A stretch of DNA of 18,936 bases from Candidatus Altarchaeota archaeon (GTDB taxonomy: Archaea > Altiarchaeota > Altiarchaeia > IMC4 > QMZM01): positions 1 to 18,936 of the forward strand of contig JAHIKS010000147.1 in NCBI GenBank assembly GCA_018897475.1, in the 5' to 3' direction. Below are positions 6,519-12,501 of the stretch, piece after piece. Below the pieces are notes generated by a model, which worked only from the letters and a program-made list of their open reading frames with translations, ran no database searches and had not been told where the DNA came from. Every line of letters begins with the position of its first letter. The stretch's first letter is position 1. A program made the translations under genes and the position numbers.

Positions 6519-7124
6519 ATGGATAAGAAGAATCTCGTAATGTTTTTAGCCATAATGGCAATCCTGGTGGCCCTCTCCTACGTGAACATGTTTGGCGAAG
6601 GGGCTGAGCTAGTGAGAAAGGGAAAGCCGATAATCAGGGAGGCATTCTCAGATACTGATTATAAGATGGAAATAACCAACGATGGTCTGCTAGTAAAATT
6701 TGCCTCGCATGTTGCAAACGAGTACGAAGGCGAGTTCCTTGCAGTCTATGCCTATGACGCTGATGGAAATCACGTAATGAAGATGAAGAGGGTGGTCAAT
6801 GGAAATATCGCCATAAACAAGGACGAGATGCCCAGCTTCGTGGCGAGCTTTGAAGGCAATGTGATAAAGGATATCGAAAAGGCCGAACAGTCGCTCAGGT
6901 TCCTGGAGATATTGCAGGATGCAGAAAGGGAGGGTAGAAACTTCGGGGTTGAGAGATGCCTCATGGGTAAGAGATGCATAGCCATCTGTCCTGCAGCAGC
7001 AATAGAGGTGTTGATAAGGGATGATGAAAGCAACGGGAGAATAATTCCCGAGATAGATTACGATAAATGCATCGAGGGCGGTTTATGTGCCAGCAGGTGT
7101 CCAACCGATTTGATAGTAACGTAG
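6519..7124 (+). CDS. Signal-anchored protein with two ferredoxin motifs lacking the second Cys
   Basis: A 201-residue protein: short MDKK N-terminus, one hydrophobic helix (about 5-22), a soluble domain of about 120 residues I cannot assign, then a C-terminal ferredoxin-like domain. Its two motifs are C147xxGxxC153xxxC157P (CLMGKRCIAICP) and C184xxGxxC190xxxC194P (CIEGGLCASRCP). In both, the second cysteine of the usual CxxCxxCxxxCP is Gly (G150, G187). Two [3Fe-4S] clusters, or [4Fe-4S] clusters with a non-cysteine fourth ligand, are therefore possible. Charge around the helix predicts the domain outside. It has one-base gaps to both neighbours, so it is made with the other Fe-S proteins. 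Confidence 0.8.
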   Translation: MDKKNLVMFLAIMAILVALSYVNMFGEGAELVRKGKPIIREAFSDTDYKMEITNDGLLVKFASHVANEYEGEFLAVYAYDADGNHVMKMKRVVNGNIAINKDEMPSFVASFEGNVIKDIEKAEQSLRFLEILQDAEREGRNFGVERCLMGKRCIAICPAAAIEVLIRDDESNGRIIPEIDYDKCIEGGLCASRCPTDLIVT

Positions 7125-7125
7125 G

Positions 7126-7479
7126 ATGACAAGGATAACAGAGGTAACAAGAACCAAGAAGAAGGGGAAGATTGCAGTATTCTTCCTTATAGCGGCAGTC
7201 CTGGGTCTTGGTCTCCTGCTGGTGGAAAAAGATGCCAGTAAATTCAATGCCCAGTGTCCGAGAGATTACTTCTGCGATAACCGATGCCCCGTGGATGCAA
7301 TATCTCTCGACGAGCACGGGTTCCCCCAGATTGACAAAAGCATATGCCTGTCATGGGTCCCCGAGAAAGATGAATTCGATTGGGATAAGTGCGGCCTGTG
7401 CCTGCAGGGGTGCCCGACAAGGGTCATAGATTTGCTGAATAGTGATCTCGAAGAAAGGGAAAAACACACGCTGAATTAA
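7126..7479 (+). CDS. Signal-anchored ferredoxin-like protein with Asp and spaced Cys variants
   Basis: A 117-residue protein with a basic N-terminus (RTKKKGK), one helix (about 16-33) and a ferredoxin-like domain predicted to face outside. Motif 1 is C44xxDxxC50xxxC54P (CPRDYFCDNRCP), with Asp47 where the second cysteine normally is, the same replacement known in Pyrococcus furiosus ferredoxin, where Asp is a cluster ligand. Motif 2 is C89xxC92xxxC96P (CGLCLQGCP); its first cysteine is not at the usual place, but C74 (ICLSW) could serve across a 14-residue loop. One base separates it from each neighbour. Likely an electron carrier linking the membrane protein to the other exported Fe-S proteins; no named family is recognised. 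Confidence 0.8.
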   Translation: MTRITEVTRTKKKGKIAVFFLIAAVLGLGLLLVEKDASKFNAQCPRDYFCDNRCPVDAISLDEHGFPQIDKSICLSWVPEKDEFDWDKCGLCLQGCPTRVIDLLNSDLEEREKHTLN

Positions 7480-7480
7480 G

Positions 7481-8305
7481 ATGGATGAAGAGAAGGAAAA
7501 ACCAAAGAAGGAGAATAATAGGGTGACGCAGAAGAAACTCAGGAAGGCTAGTCAGGTCCTGGTGTTGATTCTAGTCATGGTCCTAACTTATTTGGTATAC
7601 AGCGTGGCATTCTCTGTCTGCTGGCTGGATCCAATGTGGCACCTACAGGCATTGTTCGCTAACAGGTTTGATATGGGCACGGATACGTACTTCATGGAGG
7701 GGCTGACGAGAATTTTTGTCCCTTCCGTACTCATCCTTGGGGCCTTCGTACTCCTTGCAATACTCTTCGGCAGGATATTCTGCGGCTGGTTCTGTCCGTT
7801 TGGAACCATGCTCGATTATATAGAGGGGATAAGCCCGTTTAGGGGGAAGCTTCATCTCCCGAGGGAGCTTAAAGACCCAGGCATAAAGTATGCGATACTC
7901 ATAGGTTTCCTAATCCTTTCCTTTATGACGTCGCAGGAGGCCTTCTGCGAATTCTGTCCTGCAGGCACCGTATTAAAGGGACTTACGGGGCATATAATCT
8001 TCCTCTCGATTCCCGTCTTTATAGTGACCCTGTTCATCGTCCTCTTCTACGGAAGAAAGACGTGGTGCTCCTATCTCTGCCCCTTAGGAGCGTTCTTCGC
8101 ACTCTTTACCAGGTTCCACCTTTTTGGAATCAGAGCAAAGAAGGAGGATTGCACAAAATGCTTCATGTGCAACAAGGCATGCCCTATGGACGTCCTCGTA
8201 GTTGAAAAGTACATCCAGGAGGGCAAAAAAATAAACGACCCCGAATGTATCAAGTGCATGGATTGCGTTGATGCATGTCCAATAAAGATATTGAAGTTTC
8301 CGTAA
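7481..8305 (+). CDS. NapH/MauN-like membrane polyferredoxin
   Basis: A 274-residue integral membrane Fe-S protein. Four helices are visible (about 25-46, 78-98, 135-150 and 171-190). Family-typical membrane-proximal motifs are C101xxxC105P (FCGWFCPFG), C156xxC159P (CEFCPAG) and C196xxxC200P (WCSYLCPLGA). The C-terminal ferredoxin domain has two complete motifs, C224xxCxxCxxxC234P and C256xxCxxCxxxC266P. In NapH-type proteins the ferredoxin domain lies in the cytoplasm and the protein carries electrons across or into the membrane. Here it sits between three outward-facing Fe-S proteins and a cytoplasmic HdrC/HdrB-like pair, so it is the natural conduit between them. There is no cytochrome or nap gene nearby, so nitrate reduction is not implied. 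Confidence 0.9.
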   Translation: MDEEKEKPKKENNRVTQKKLRKASQVLVLILVMVLTYLVYSVAFSVCWLDPMWHLQALFANRFDMGTDTYFMEGLTRIFVPSVLILGAFVLLAILFGRIFCGWFCPFGTMLDYIEGISPFRGKLHLPRELKDPGIKYAILIGFLILSFMTSQEAFCEFCPAGTVLKGLTGHIIFLSIPVFIVTLFIVLFYGRKTWCSYLCPLGAFFALFTRFHLFGIRAKKEDCTKCFMCNKACPMDVLVVEKYIQEGKKINDPECIKCMDCVDACPIKILKFP

Positions 8306-8306
8306 A

Positions 8307-9095
8307 ATGATAGCATACCAGTTCATAACATCGGGAATAGCATCCATGCTGATACTGACTCCGTTAGCCATGATACTGTACATGGTTCTCAGGGACAAGG
8401 GGGCCGCCGTCCTCTGCATGGAGTGCCAGCAGTGCAGGGCCGTATGTCCCGTAATTCGGGCCCACGACAACTATGCAGGGCCGAAGGACATAATGGTTGC
8501 CGTAAAGTCCGGCAAATACGATATGGCCCTGAAGGGAAACGCCGAGTTATGCGCCTCCTGCGCCGCGTGCATGGAGCGCTGTCCGAGAAAGCTGGGAGCA
8601 GACGAGGAGACAACGGGTATAGTAGCAACAGAGATGGAGGACATATTCGGCAGGGATACGATAAAATACATGGAAGAAATTCCCAACCCAAAGATGCAGC
8701 GAACCTATGAGGCGGTTATCAGAAGATTCGAGGGTAAGAAGACGGGCCTTCCATGGGACTGGGTAACCAAGAGTACACGGCTCAGGAAATTCTATAATCC
8801 AATAGAGGACAAGCCGATGAAGGCCCAGCTTAAGACTCAAATTCCCGAGGCTGAGATGTCGCTTCTCACAGCAAAAGCAAATCTTTTCGGGGAAACGCCC
8901 CCCGAACCGAAAAGGAGGGAAATTCCAGCCGAGAGAGAGGCCGGGTTCGCAAAGCCGGAGGGGGAGAAAAAGTGTGAGATGGAAATGGAGGAATCAAAAC
9001 CTGCTGAATCCATGGTGAAAGAAAACCCCGGTGAGGAGGAATCAAAACCTGAGGAAAAATCCGAATCCAATGAAAAAAATGGCGGAGAAGTTTGA
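8307..9095 (+). CDS. Membrane-anchored HdrC-like Fe-S protein with acidic tail
   Basis: A 262-residue protein. One N-terminal helix (about 8-28) is followed by RDK, which places the remainder in the cytoplasm. Then come two complete [4Fe-4S] motifs, C37xxCxxCxxxC47P (CMECQQCRAVCP) and C82xxCxxCxxxC92P (CASCAACMERCP), in the alpha-helical HdrC arrangement. The C-terminal 65 residues are a low-complexity Glu/Lys/Pro tail with a repeated EESKP. HdrC passes electrons to the CCG-domain disulfide reductase HdrB; the next gene encodes such a protein and starts inside this one. Membrane tethering resembles the HdrE/HdrD or DsrM/DsrK arrangement, but with no heme-binding subunit in sight. The tail is probably disordered and may bind a partner. 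Confidence 0.85.
   Translation: MIAYQFITSGIASMLILTPLAMILYMVLRDKGAAVLCMECQQCRAVCPVIRAHDNYAGPKDIMVAVKSGKYDMALKGNAELCASCAACMERCPRKLGADEETTGIVATEMEDIFGRDTIKYMEEIPNPKMQRTYEAVIRRFEGKKTGLPWDWVTKSTRLRKFYNPIEDKPMKAQLKTQIPEAEMSLLTAKANLFGETPPEPKRREIPAEREAGFAKPEGEKKCEMEMEESKPAESMVKENPGEEESKPEEKSESNEKNGGEV
8988..9051 (+). repeat. 16-bp direct repeat within the HdrC-like tail
   Basis: GAGGAATCAAAACCTG occurs at 8988-9003 and again at 9036-9051, 48 bases apart and in frame, each coding for EESKP. It indicates a local duplication that extended the low-complexity tail. Confidence 0.8.
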
Positions 9096-9852
9096 GATAC
9101 CGGAACGGCTTATATTTTTTGAAGGGTGCACAACCTCAAGGCTATTGAAGGAGATGAGGCTCGCAACCTATGTAATCCTGGAGAGGGCAGTGGAGAAGGG
9201 AATCATAAGGGAGTACACGGTTCTCCCGAACGAGAGGTGCTGCGGCTATGCCTCCATGGTGATGGGGGACTTTGAGAACCAGAATAAATGCCTTATCTTC
9301 AACCTGGACCAGATGACAAGGCTTGGGATAAAGGACGTGTTCTTTACATGCGGGGCATGCACTCACTTCATGGGTGACTCTCCCGAATTCAGGGCACGGG
9401 GTTTCAGGCCCATAAACATCATGGAGTTCCTGTATGCGCTGATAAAGAACGAACAGTTCGATAAGCTGGTAGACCGGAAGCTCCCGAAGGGCTCCAAGAT
9501 TACAGGGCATTACTCGTGCCACCTCAGGAGGCTGTCGGGCATTAAGATGGACGAGCTCTACAGGGAGATTGCAAACGCCCTGGGGGCAGAGTATGTCGAG
9601 ATGCCTGAAGCAACGGATTGTTGCGGGGCCGGCTCAGAGGGTAAGGTGGCAATAGAGATTGCAAAGAGGAAGGTTGAAAATGCGGACAAAGCCGATGCAG
9701 ATATATGCCCGCTGGCCTGTGCGGGCTGCGAGGCAATTCTCAGCATAGTCTCGAAGCAGGTCAAAAGCAAGACTAAATTCACCTCGCTGTCGACCCTGAT
9801 AGCGAGCTGTATGACAGACCTTGATAAAAGGATTGAAAAACTAAATGAATAA
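9070..9852 (+). CDS. HdrB-like protein with two CCG cysteine motifs
   Basis: A 260-residue protein from the ATG at 9070 (another ATG at 9079 is equally possible; one at 9031 overlaps too far). It holds two complete CCG motifs (C, CC, CxxC): C20, C57-C58 and C94xxC97, then C150, C184-C185 and C217xxC220. In HdrB these bind the non-cubane [4Fe-4S] clusters that reduce disulfides; in relatives (GlpC, LutA, DsrK, TmcB) they serve other redox partners. Having both motifs complete suggests two such clusters. No membrane segment is present, so it should sit on the cytoplasmic side with the HdrC-like protein, whose gene it overlaps by 26 bases. The substrate is unknown; CoM-CoB heterodisulfide is one possibility, a protein disulfide another. 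Confidence 0.88.
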   Translation: MKKMAEKFEIPERLIFFEGCTTSRLLKEMRLATYVILERAVEKGIIREYTVLPNERCCGYASMVMGDFENQNKCLIFNLDQMTRLGIKDVFFTCGACTHFMGDSPEFRARGFRPINIMEFLYALIKNEQFDKLVDRKLPKGSKITGHYSCHLRRLSGIKMDELYREIANALGAEYVEMPEATDCCGAGSEGKVAIEIAKRKVENADKADADICPLACAGCEAILSIVSKQVKSKTKFTSLSTLIASCMTDLDKRIEKLNE

Positions 9853-9863
9853 TATCACTTAAA

Positions 9864-10706
9864 ATGAAGGCGATAGAATACCTGGTAAAGCTGATGAGAA
9901 GTCAGGAGGGTGAGTGGAAGGTGGAGGAGTTGATGACGAAGAATGTCATAACCATAGAGCCGGAAGTCACCGTTCATGATGCAGTGGAGAAGATGAGGAA
10001 GCATGGAATCCATAGTATCATAGTTGCAAAAGACGATGATGTATTGGGTATTGTCAGCTACTATGACATTCTTCTCCTGATGGCCAGCAGGGAGCATGGG
10101 AAAAACGTCACGGTGGGGGAGATAATGAATACGGACCTGATAACGGTTGGTTCTGAAGAGGACGTAATGGATTCCCTTGAGTTAATGCTGGAGAATCACG
10201 TCCTGAGACTGCCTGTTTTGGATAATGGCAAATTAGTGGGAATCATAACCACCACGGATTTTGTAAACGTATTCGACAAGGGCCTTGATGGTGAGGGGAG
10301 ACCCCATGCCAAAAGGAGTCCCGAATTGGTGGCTGAGAACATAATGCACAAGCCGGTTGTAATGATAGAGTCAGGCAAGAGTGTGCTGGAAGCTACAAGA
10401 TTGATGACTGAGAATAACATTGGCTCCCTCATCATAAATGAGAATTGCAAGATTGGAATTATTACGGAGAGTGACATCTTTAAGAGGGTCGTTGCCAAGG
10501 GCAAGGACAGCAGGAAGACAAAGGTGGGCGATGTTATGACCACCCCTTGCAAGACGGTGGGTCCAGATACCGATATAATCGAGGCCAGTAGGATATTCCA
10601 CGACAACGACATAAGGAGGCTGCCTGTTATTGAAAACTGCAAGGTTATCGGCATAATGGCAGTCGAGGACATAATCGATATCATATCCATCAGGAGAAGG
10701 TTCTGA
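9864..10706 (+). CDS. Protein with four CBS domains
   Basis: A 280-residue cytoplasmic protein made almost wholly of two Bateman pairs: CBS domains at about 19-75, 84-139, 155-210 and 222-276. Each has a V-x-x-x-M-T or I-M start (EELMTKNVITI, GEIMNTDLITV, ENIMHKPVVMI, GDVMTTPCKTV) and a closing G-(I/V)-(I/V) strand. CBS pairs bind adenine nucleotides (AMP, ATP, SAM) and usually regulate a partner. No catalytic or DNA-binding domain is attached. Its place between the HdrB-like protein and the CcdA-like protein, 11 bases and 2 bases from them, suggests control of the redox complex by energy charge. The partner is an inference. Confidence 0.92.
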   Translation: MKAIEYLVKLMRSQEGEWKVEELMTKNVITIEPEVTVHDAVEKMRKHGIHSIIVAKDDDVLGIVSYYDILLLMASREHGKNVTVGEIMNTDLITVGSEEDVMDSLELMLENHVLRLPVLDNGKLVGIITTTDFVNVFDKGLDGEGRPHAKRSPELVAENIMHKPVVMIESGKSVLEATRLMTENNIGSLIINENCKIGIITESDIFKRVVAKGKDSRKTKVGDVMTTPCKTVGPDTDIIEASRIFHDNDIRRLPVIENCKVIGIMAVEDIIDIISIRRRF

Positions 10707-10708
10707 GT

Positions 10709-11452
10709 ATGCTTGAGGCTCTGTTTGAATTTCTGGGGTATGTAACCGAGAATGCCACATCTTCCGTAGCCTGGAGCTTCGTTGCAGGCTTCCTCTTCGG
10801 CCTGACATGCATCCAGTGCGTTCTTCCCATAGCGATTTACGGGGCCAAGGAGAAAAGCGGTAGAAAGGCCCTTCTCTTCGGGATTCTCTTCAATCTGCCC
10901 AGGATGCTCGTCTTTGTAGTTCTGGCAATTCTTGCGGCCGTTTCGATAGGGACAATCCAGAGCCTGGAGTCGACTTCCCCTACGCTCTTTGCTGCCACCT
11001 GGGTAGTAACCGGTCTTGTCCTCATCATATTCGCAGCGGAGCTCTTCGGTTTATTCAATATCGACAGGGTTATCGGTGACAGGCTGGTTAATATGATGAT
11101 GCCCCTGTTCAGGCAGAACTTCGAATCCCACTCCCTCGGAGCGATTGTTAGAGGGGCTATGTTCAGCATCGCATGCGCGCTGGAGTCCTCGCTGATACTT
11201 TTGGGTATATGGGGCATGGCGGTCCTCTCAAGCGACCGGCTCTTCGCCTTTCTTGCTGTGATGGCATTCGGTCTGGGGAATATAACATCCACCACTCTGG
11301 CTGCAGCATTGATGGGCTCCTCAACGAGCCTTTTGGAGAACACGACGAAGATTAAGGTGAGGAAGTATGCATCCTATGCAGGGAGCATAATAATCCTCTA
11401 TATGGGGCTTCAGTATCTGATTCTCGGCTCCTTTAGGCTTGGGATTCTGTAG
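10709..11452 (+). CDS. CcdA/DsbD-like membrane thiol-electron carrier
   Basis: A 247-residue membrane protein with about six helices in two pseudo-symmetric halves (about 21-45, 55-80, 94-114, then 146-170, 178-203 and 224-242). Helix 1 has GLTCIQCVLPIAIYGA (C34, C37), which matches the CVLP signature of CcdA/DsbD; the second half has C156 (FSIACALESS) in the equivalent position. In the family, one cysteine from each half forms the redox pair that carries reducing equivalents across the membrane to extracytoplasmic thiols. The extra C34 is unusual. It is the last gene of the plus-strand operon, two bases after the CBS gene, and could maintain or use thiols on the outward-facing Fe-S proteins. 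The related sulfite-exporter-like branch is an alternative. Confidence 0.8.
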   Translation: MLEALFEFLGYVTENATSSVAWSFVAGFLFGLTCIQCVLPIAIYGAKEKSGRKALLFGILFNLPRMLVFVVLAILAAVSIGTIQSLESTSPTLFAATWVVTGLVLIIFAAELFGLFNIDRVIGDRLVNMMMPLFRQNFESHSLGAIVRGAMFSIACALESSLILLGIWGMAVLSSDRLFAFLAVMAFGLGNITSTTLAAALMGSSTSLLENTTKIKVRKYASYAGSIIILYMGLQYLILGSFRLGIL

Positions 11453-11455
11453 TAG

Positions 11456-11479
11456 TAAAAATAAAAAGAAAAAAATAAT
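11456..11479 (-). terminator. T-rich terminator of the 58-aa gene
   Basis: On the minus strand the bases after the stop codon read as T tracts (seven T residues, then five, then five), the usual archaeal intrinsic terminator. On the plus strand the same bases are A-rich and would not stop the converging operon. Confidence 0.55.
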
Positions 11480-11656
11480 TTATTCTTCAGCCTCGTCAGG
11501 AACGACAAGAGAGAGGTTGACCCCCTTTATCTCGCCGCTTACAAACCTTGCAAGGGTCTGTATCGAGCCGGTATAGAACATATCACCGACTCTGACGGTA
11601 AAGCCATTGCCAGACTTTGTCTGGTTAATCCAGACATCGGACTTCTCAAGAGACAT
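11480..11656 (-). CDS. Small soluble protein of unknown function (58 aa)
   Basis: A 58-residue protein beginning MSLEKSDVWINQTKSGNG and ending LVVPDEAEE. It has no membrane segment and no cysteine. Alternating hydrophobic residues (GFTVRVGDMFYTGSIQTL, then GVNLSLVV) suggest a small beta-rich fold. Support for a real gene: a strong Shine-Dalgarno sequence GGAGGTGG four bases before the ATG, a TATA-like box at 11698-11707, a T-rich terminator directly after the stop, and its own slot between two operons. It is transcribed away from fdhD. I do not recognise the family. Confidence 0.75.
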   Translation of the reverse strand: MSLEKSDVWINQTKSGNGFTVRVGDMFYTGSIQTLARFVSGEIKGVNLSLVVPDEAEE

Positions 11657-11660
11657 TTTA

Positions 11661-11668
11661 CCACCTCC
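11661..11668 (-). promoter_or_regulatory. Strong Shine-Dalgarno sequence of the 58-aa gene
   Basis: GGAGGTGG on the minus strand, four bases before the ATG at 11656. It is the clearest ribosome binding site in the window, where many genes show none, and it fixes the start of this small gene. Confidence 0.8.
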
Positions 11669-11697
11669 GTTGTTTTAGTTATCTAATGGATACAGTT

Positions 11698-11707
11698 AGT
11701 ATTATAC
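11698..11707 (-). promoter_or_regulatory. Putative TATA box of the 58-aa gene
   Basis: GTATAATACT on the minus strand lies about 45 bases before the start codon, leaving a leader of roughly 15 to 20 bases that contains the Shine-Dalgarno sequence. The shared 31-bp element runs into it from upstream. Confidence 0.5.
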
Positions 11708-11734
11708 AAATTCTGCGTTTATTTTGTTTATTTC
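11704..11734 (-). repeat. Shared 31-bp element, copy 2 (upstream of the 58-aa gene)
   Basis: The 20-base core (11715-11734) is identical to 5900-5919, and 29 of 31 bases match overall; both copies end in TTTGTAT on the minus strand. Both lie upstream of a minus-strand gene, here directly next to the TATA-like box. It may be a shared promoter module or a dispersed repeat. Confidence 0.6.
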
Positions 11735-11736
11735 TT

Positions 11737-11744
11737 GATTTTAA
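11737..11744 (+). promoter_or_regulatory. Weak TATA-like box for fdhD
   Basis: GATTTTAA lies 25 to 32 bases before the fdhD start codon, fitting a leaderless or near-leaderless transcript. The match to a box A is weak. Confidence 0.3.
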
Positions 11745-11768
11745 CCCTCGTTTCCAAGTATAGATGGT

Positions 11769-12500
11769 ATGGAAATCAAGGTATTGGAGCATAAGGGCGG
11801 CAATCTGAAGGAGGGGCACCGCAACGTTTCACAGGAGAAGCTGTTCCACATCTTCGTCAAAGAGAAGCACCTCCTCTCCTTGTTCGCGCTTCCAAACCAT
11901 CTAGAGGAGATGGTAACCGGTTTTCTTGTCTCGGAAGGGGTTGTGGAGTATGAGAATATCGAAGAGATAAAGATAGCCAATTGCGAGCTCTGGGTAAAGA
12001 TAAAGGGAGATGTTCCTGAGTTGAAACCGGAGCTGAGAAGCTCCGGCTGCAGCGGAATTGCAGTGCAGAATACTCCAAAGGCAGTAGAATCAAGGCAGGA
12101 ATTCCCCAGCGAGATTATTGTGAATTCCCTTGAATATTTCAAAAAAGCGAAGGAATGGAAAATAACTGGGGGTACTCACTTCGCGGCCTTAATCTCGGCA
12201 GATGGAAAATTTCTGCAGAGCTTCGAGGATGTGGGAAGGCACAATGCCCTTGACAAGGTAATCGGCTGGGCGTTAATCAATAACCACAACCTGGCCGACA
12301 AATTCGTCCTCTTTACGGGAAGGCTCTCCACAGGGATGGTGATGAAGGCGGCCAGAGCAGGAATTCCCCTGCTTGTCTCGAATACTGCCGTGCTGTATCA
12401 GGCGATACATCTGGCGGAGGAGATGAATATAGCTTTGGTCGGATTCGCGAGAGGGGAGGAGTTCAATGCCTACAGTACGCTATGGAGAATCAGCAGATAG
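11769..12500 (+). CDS. fdhD: FdhD, sulfurtransferase for molybdopterin oxidoreductases
   Basis: FdhD passes sulfur from a cysteine desulfurase (IscS in E. coli) to the Mo/W-bis-pyranopterin cofactor, which is needed for formate-dehydrogenase-type enzymes. The 243 residues carry family blocks: RSSGCSGIAV near 90, GGTHFAAL near 133, EDVGRHNALDKVIG near 152, and GRLSTGMVMKAARAGIPLLVS near 183. Only one cysteine (C94) is present at the place where the E. coli protein has CxxC. It ends one base from the stop of converging fwdB, whose product binds such a cofactor and is the obvious client. An iscS in the same window could supply the sulfur. It has its own promoter region, shared divergently with the 58-aa gene. 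Confidence 0.93.
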   Translation: MEIKVLEHKGGNLKEGHRNVSQEKLFHIFVKEKHLLSLFALPNHLEEMVTGFLVSEGVVEYENIEEIKIANCELWVKIKGDVPELKPELRSSGCSGIAVQNTPKAVESRQEFPSEIIVNSLEYFKKAKEWKITGGTHFAALISADGKFLQSFEDVGRHNALDKVIGWALINNHNLADKFVLFTGRLSTGMVMKAARAGIPLLVSNTAVLYQAIHLAEEMNIALVGFARGEEFNAYSTLWRISR

Positions 12501-12501
12501 T

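Noticed and set aside
7481..8305. Assigning the NapH-like protein to nitrate reduction
   Set aside because: No nitrate reductase, cytochrome or NapG-type Tat protein is nearby; NapH-like proteins serve many different systems.
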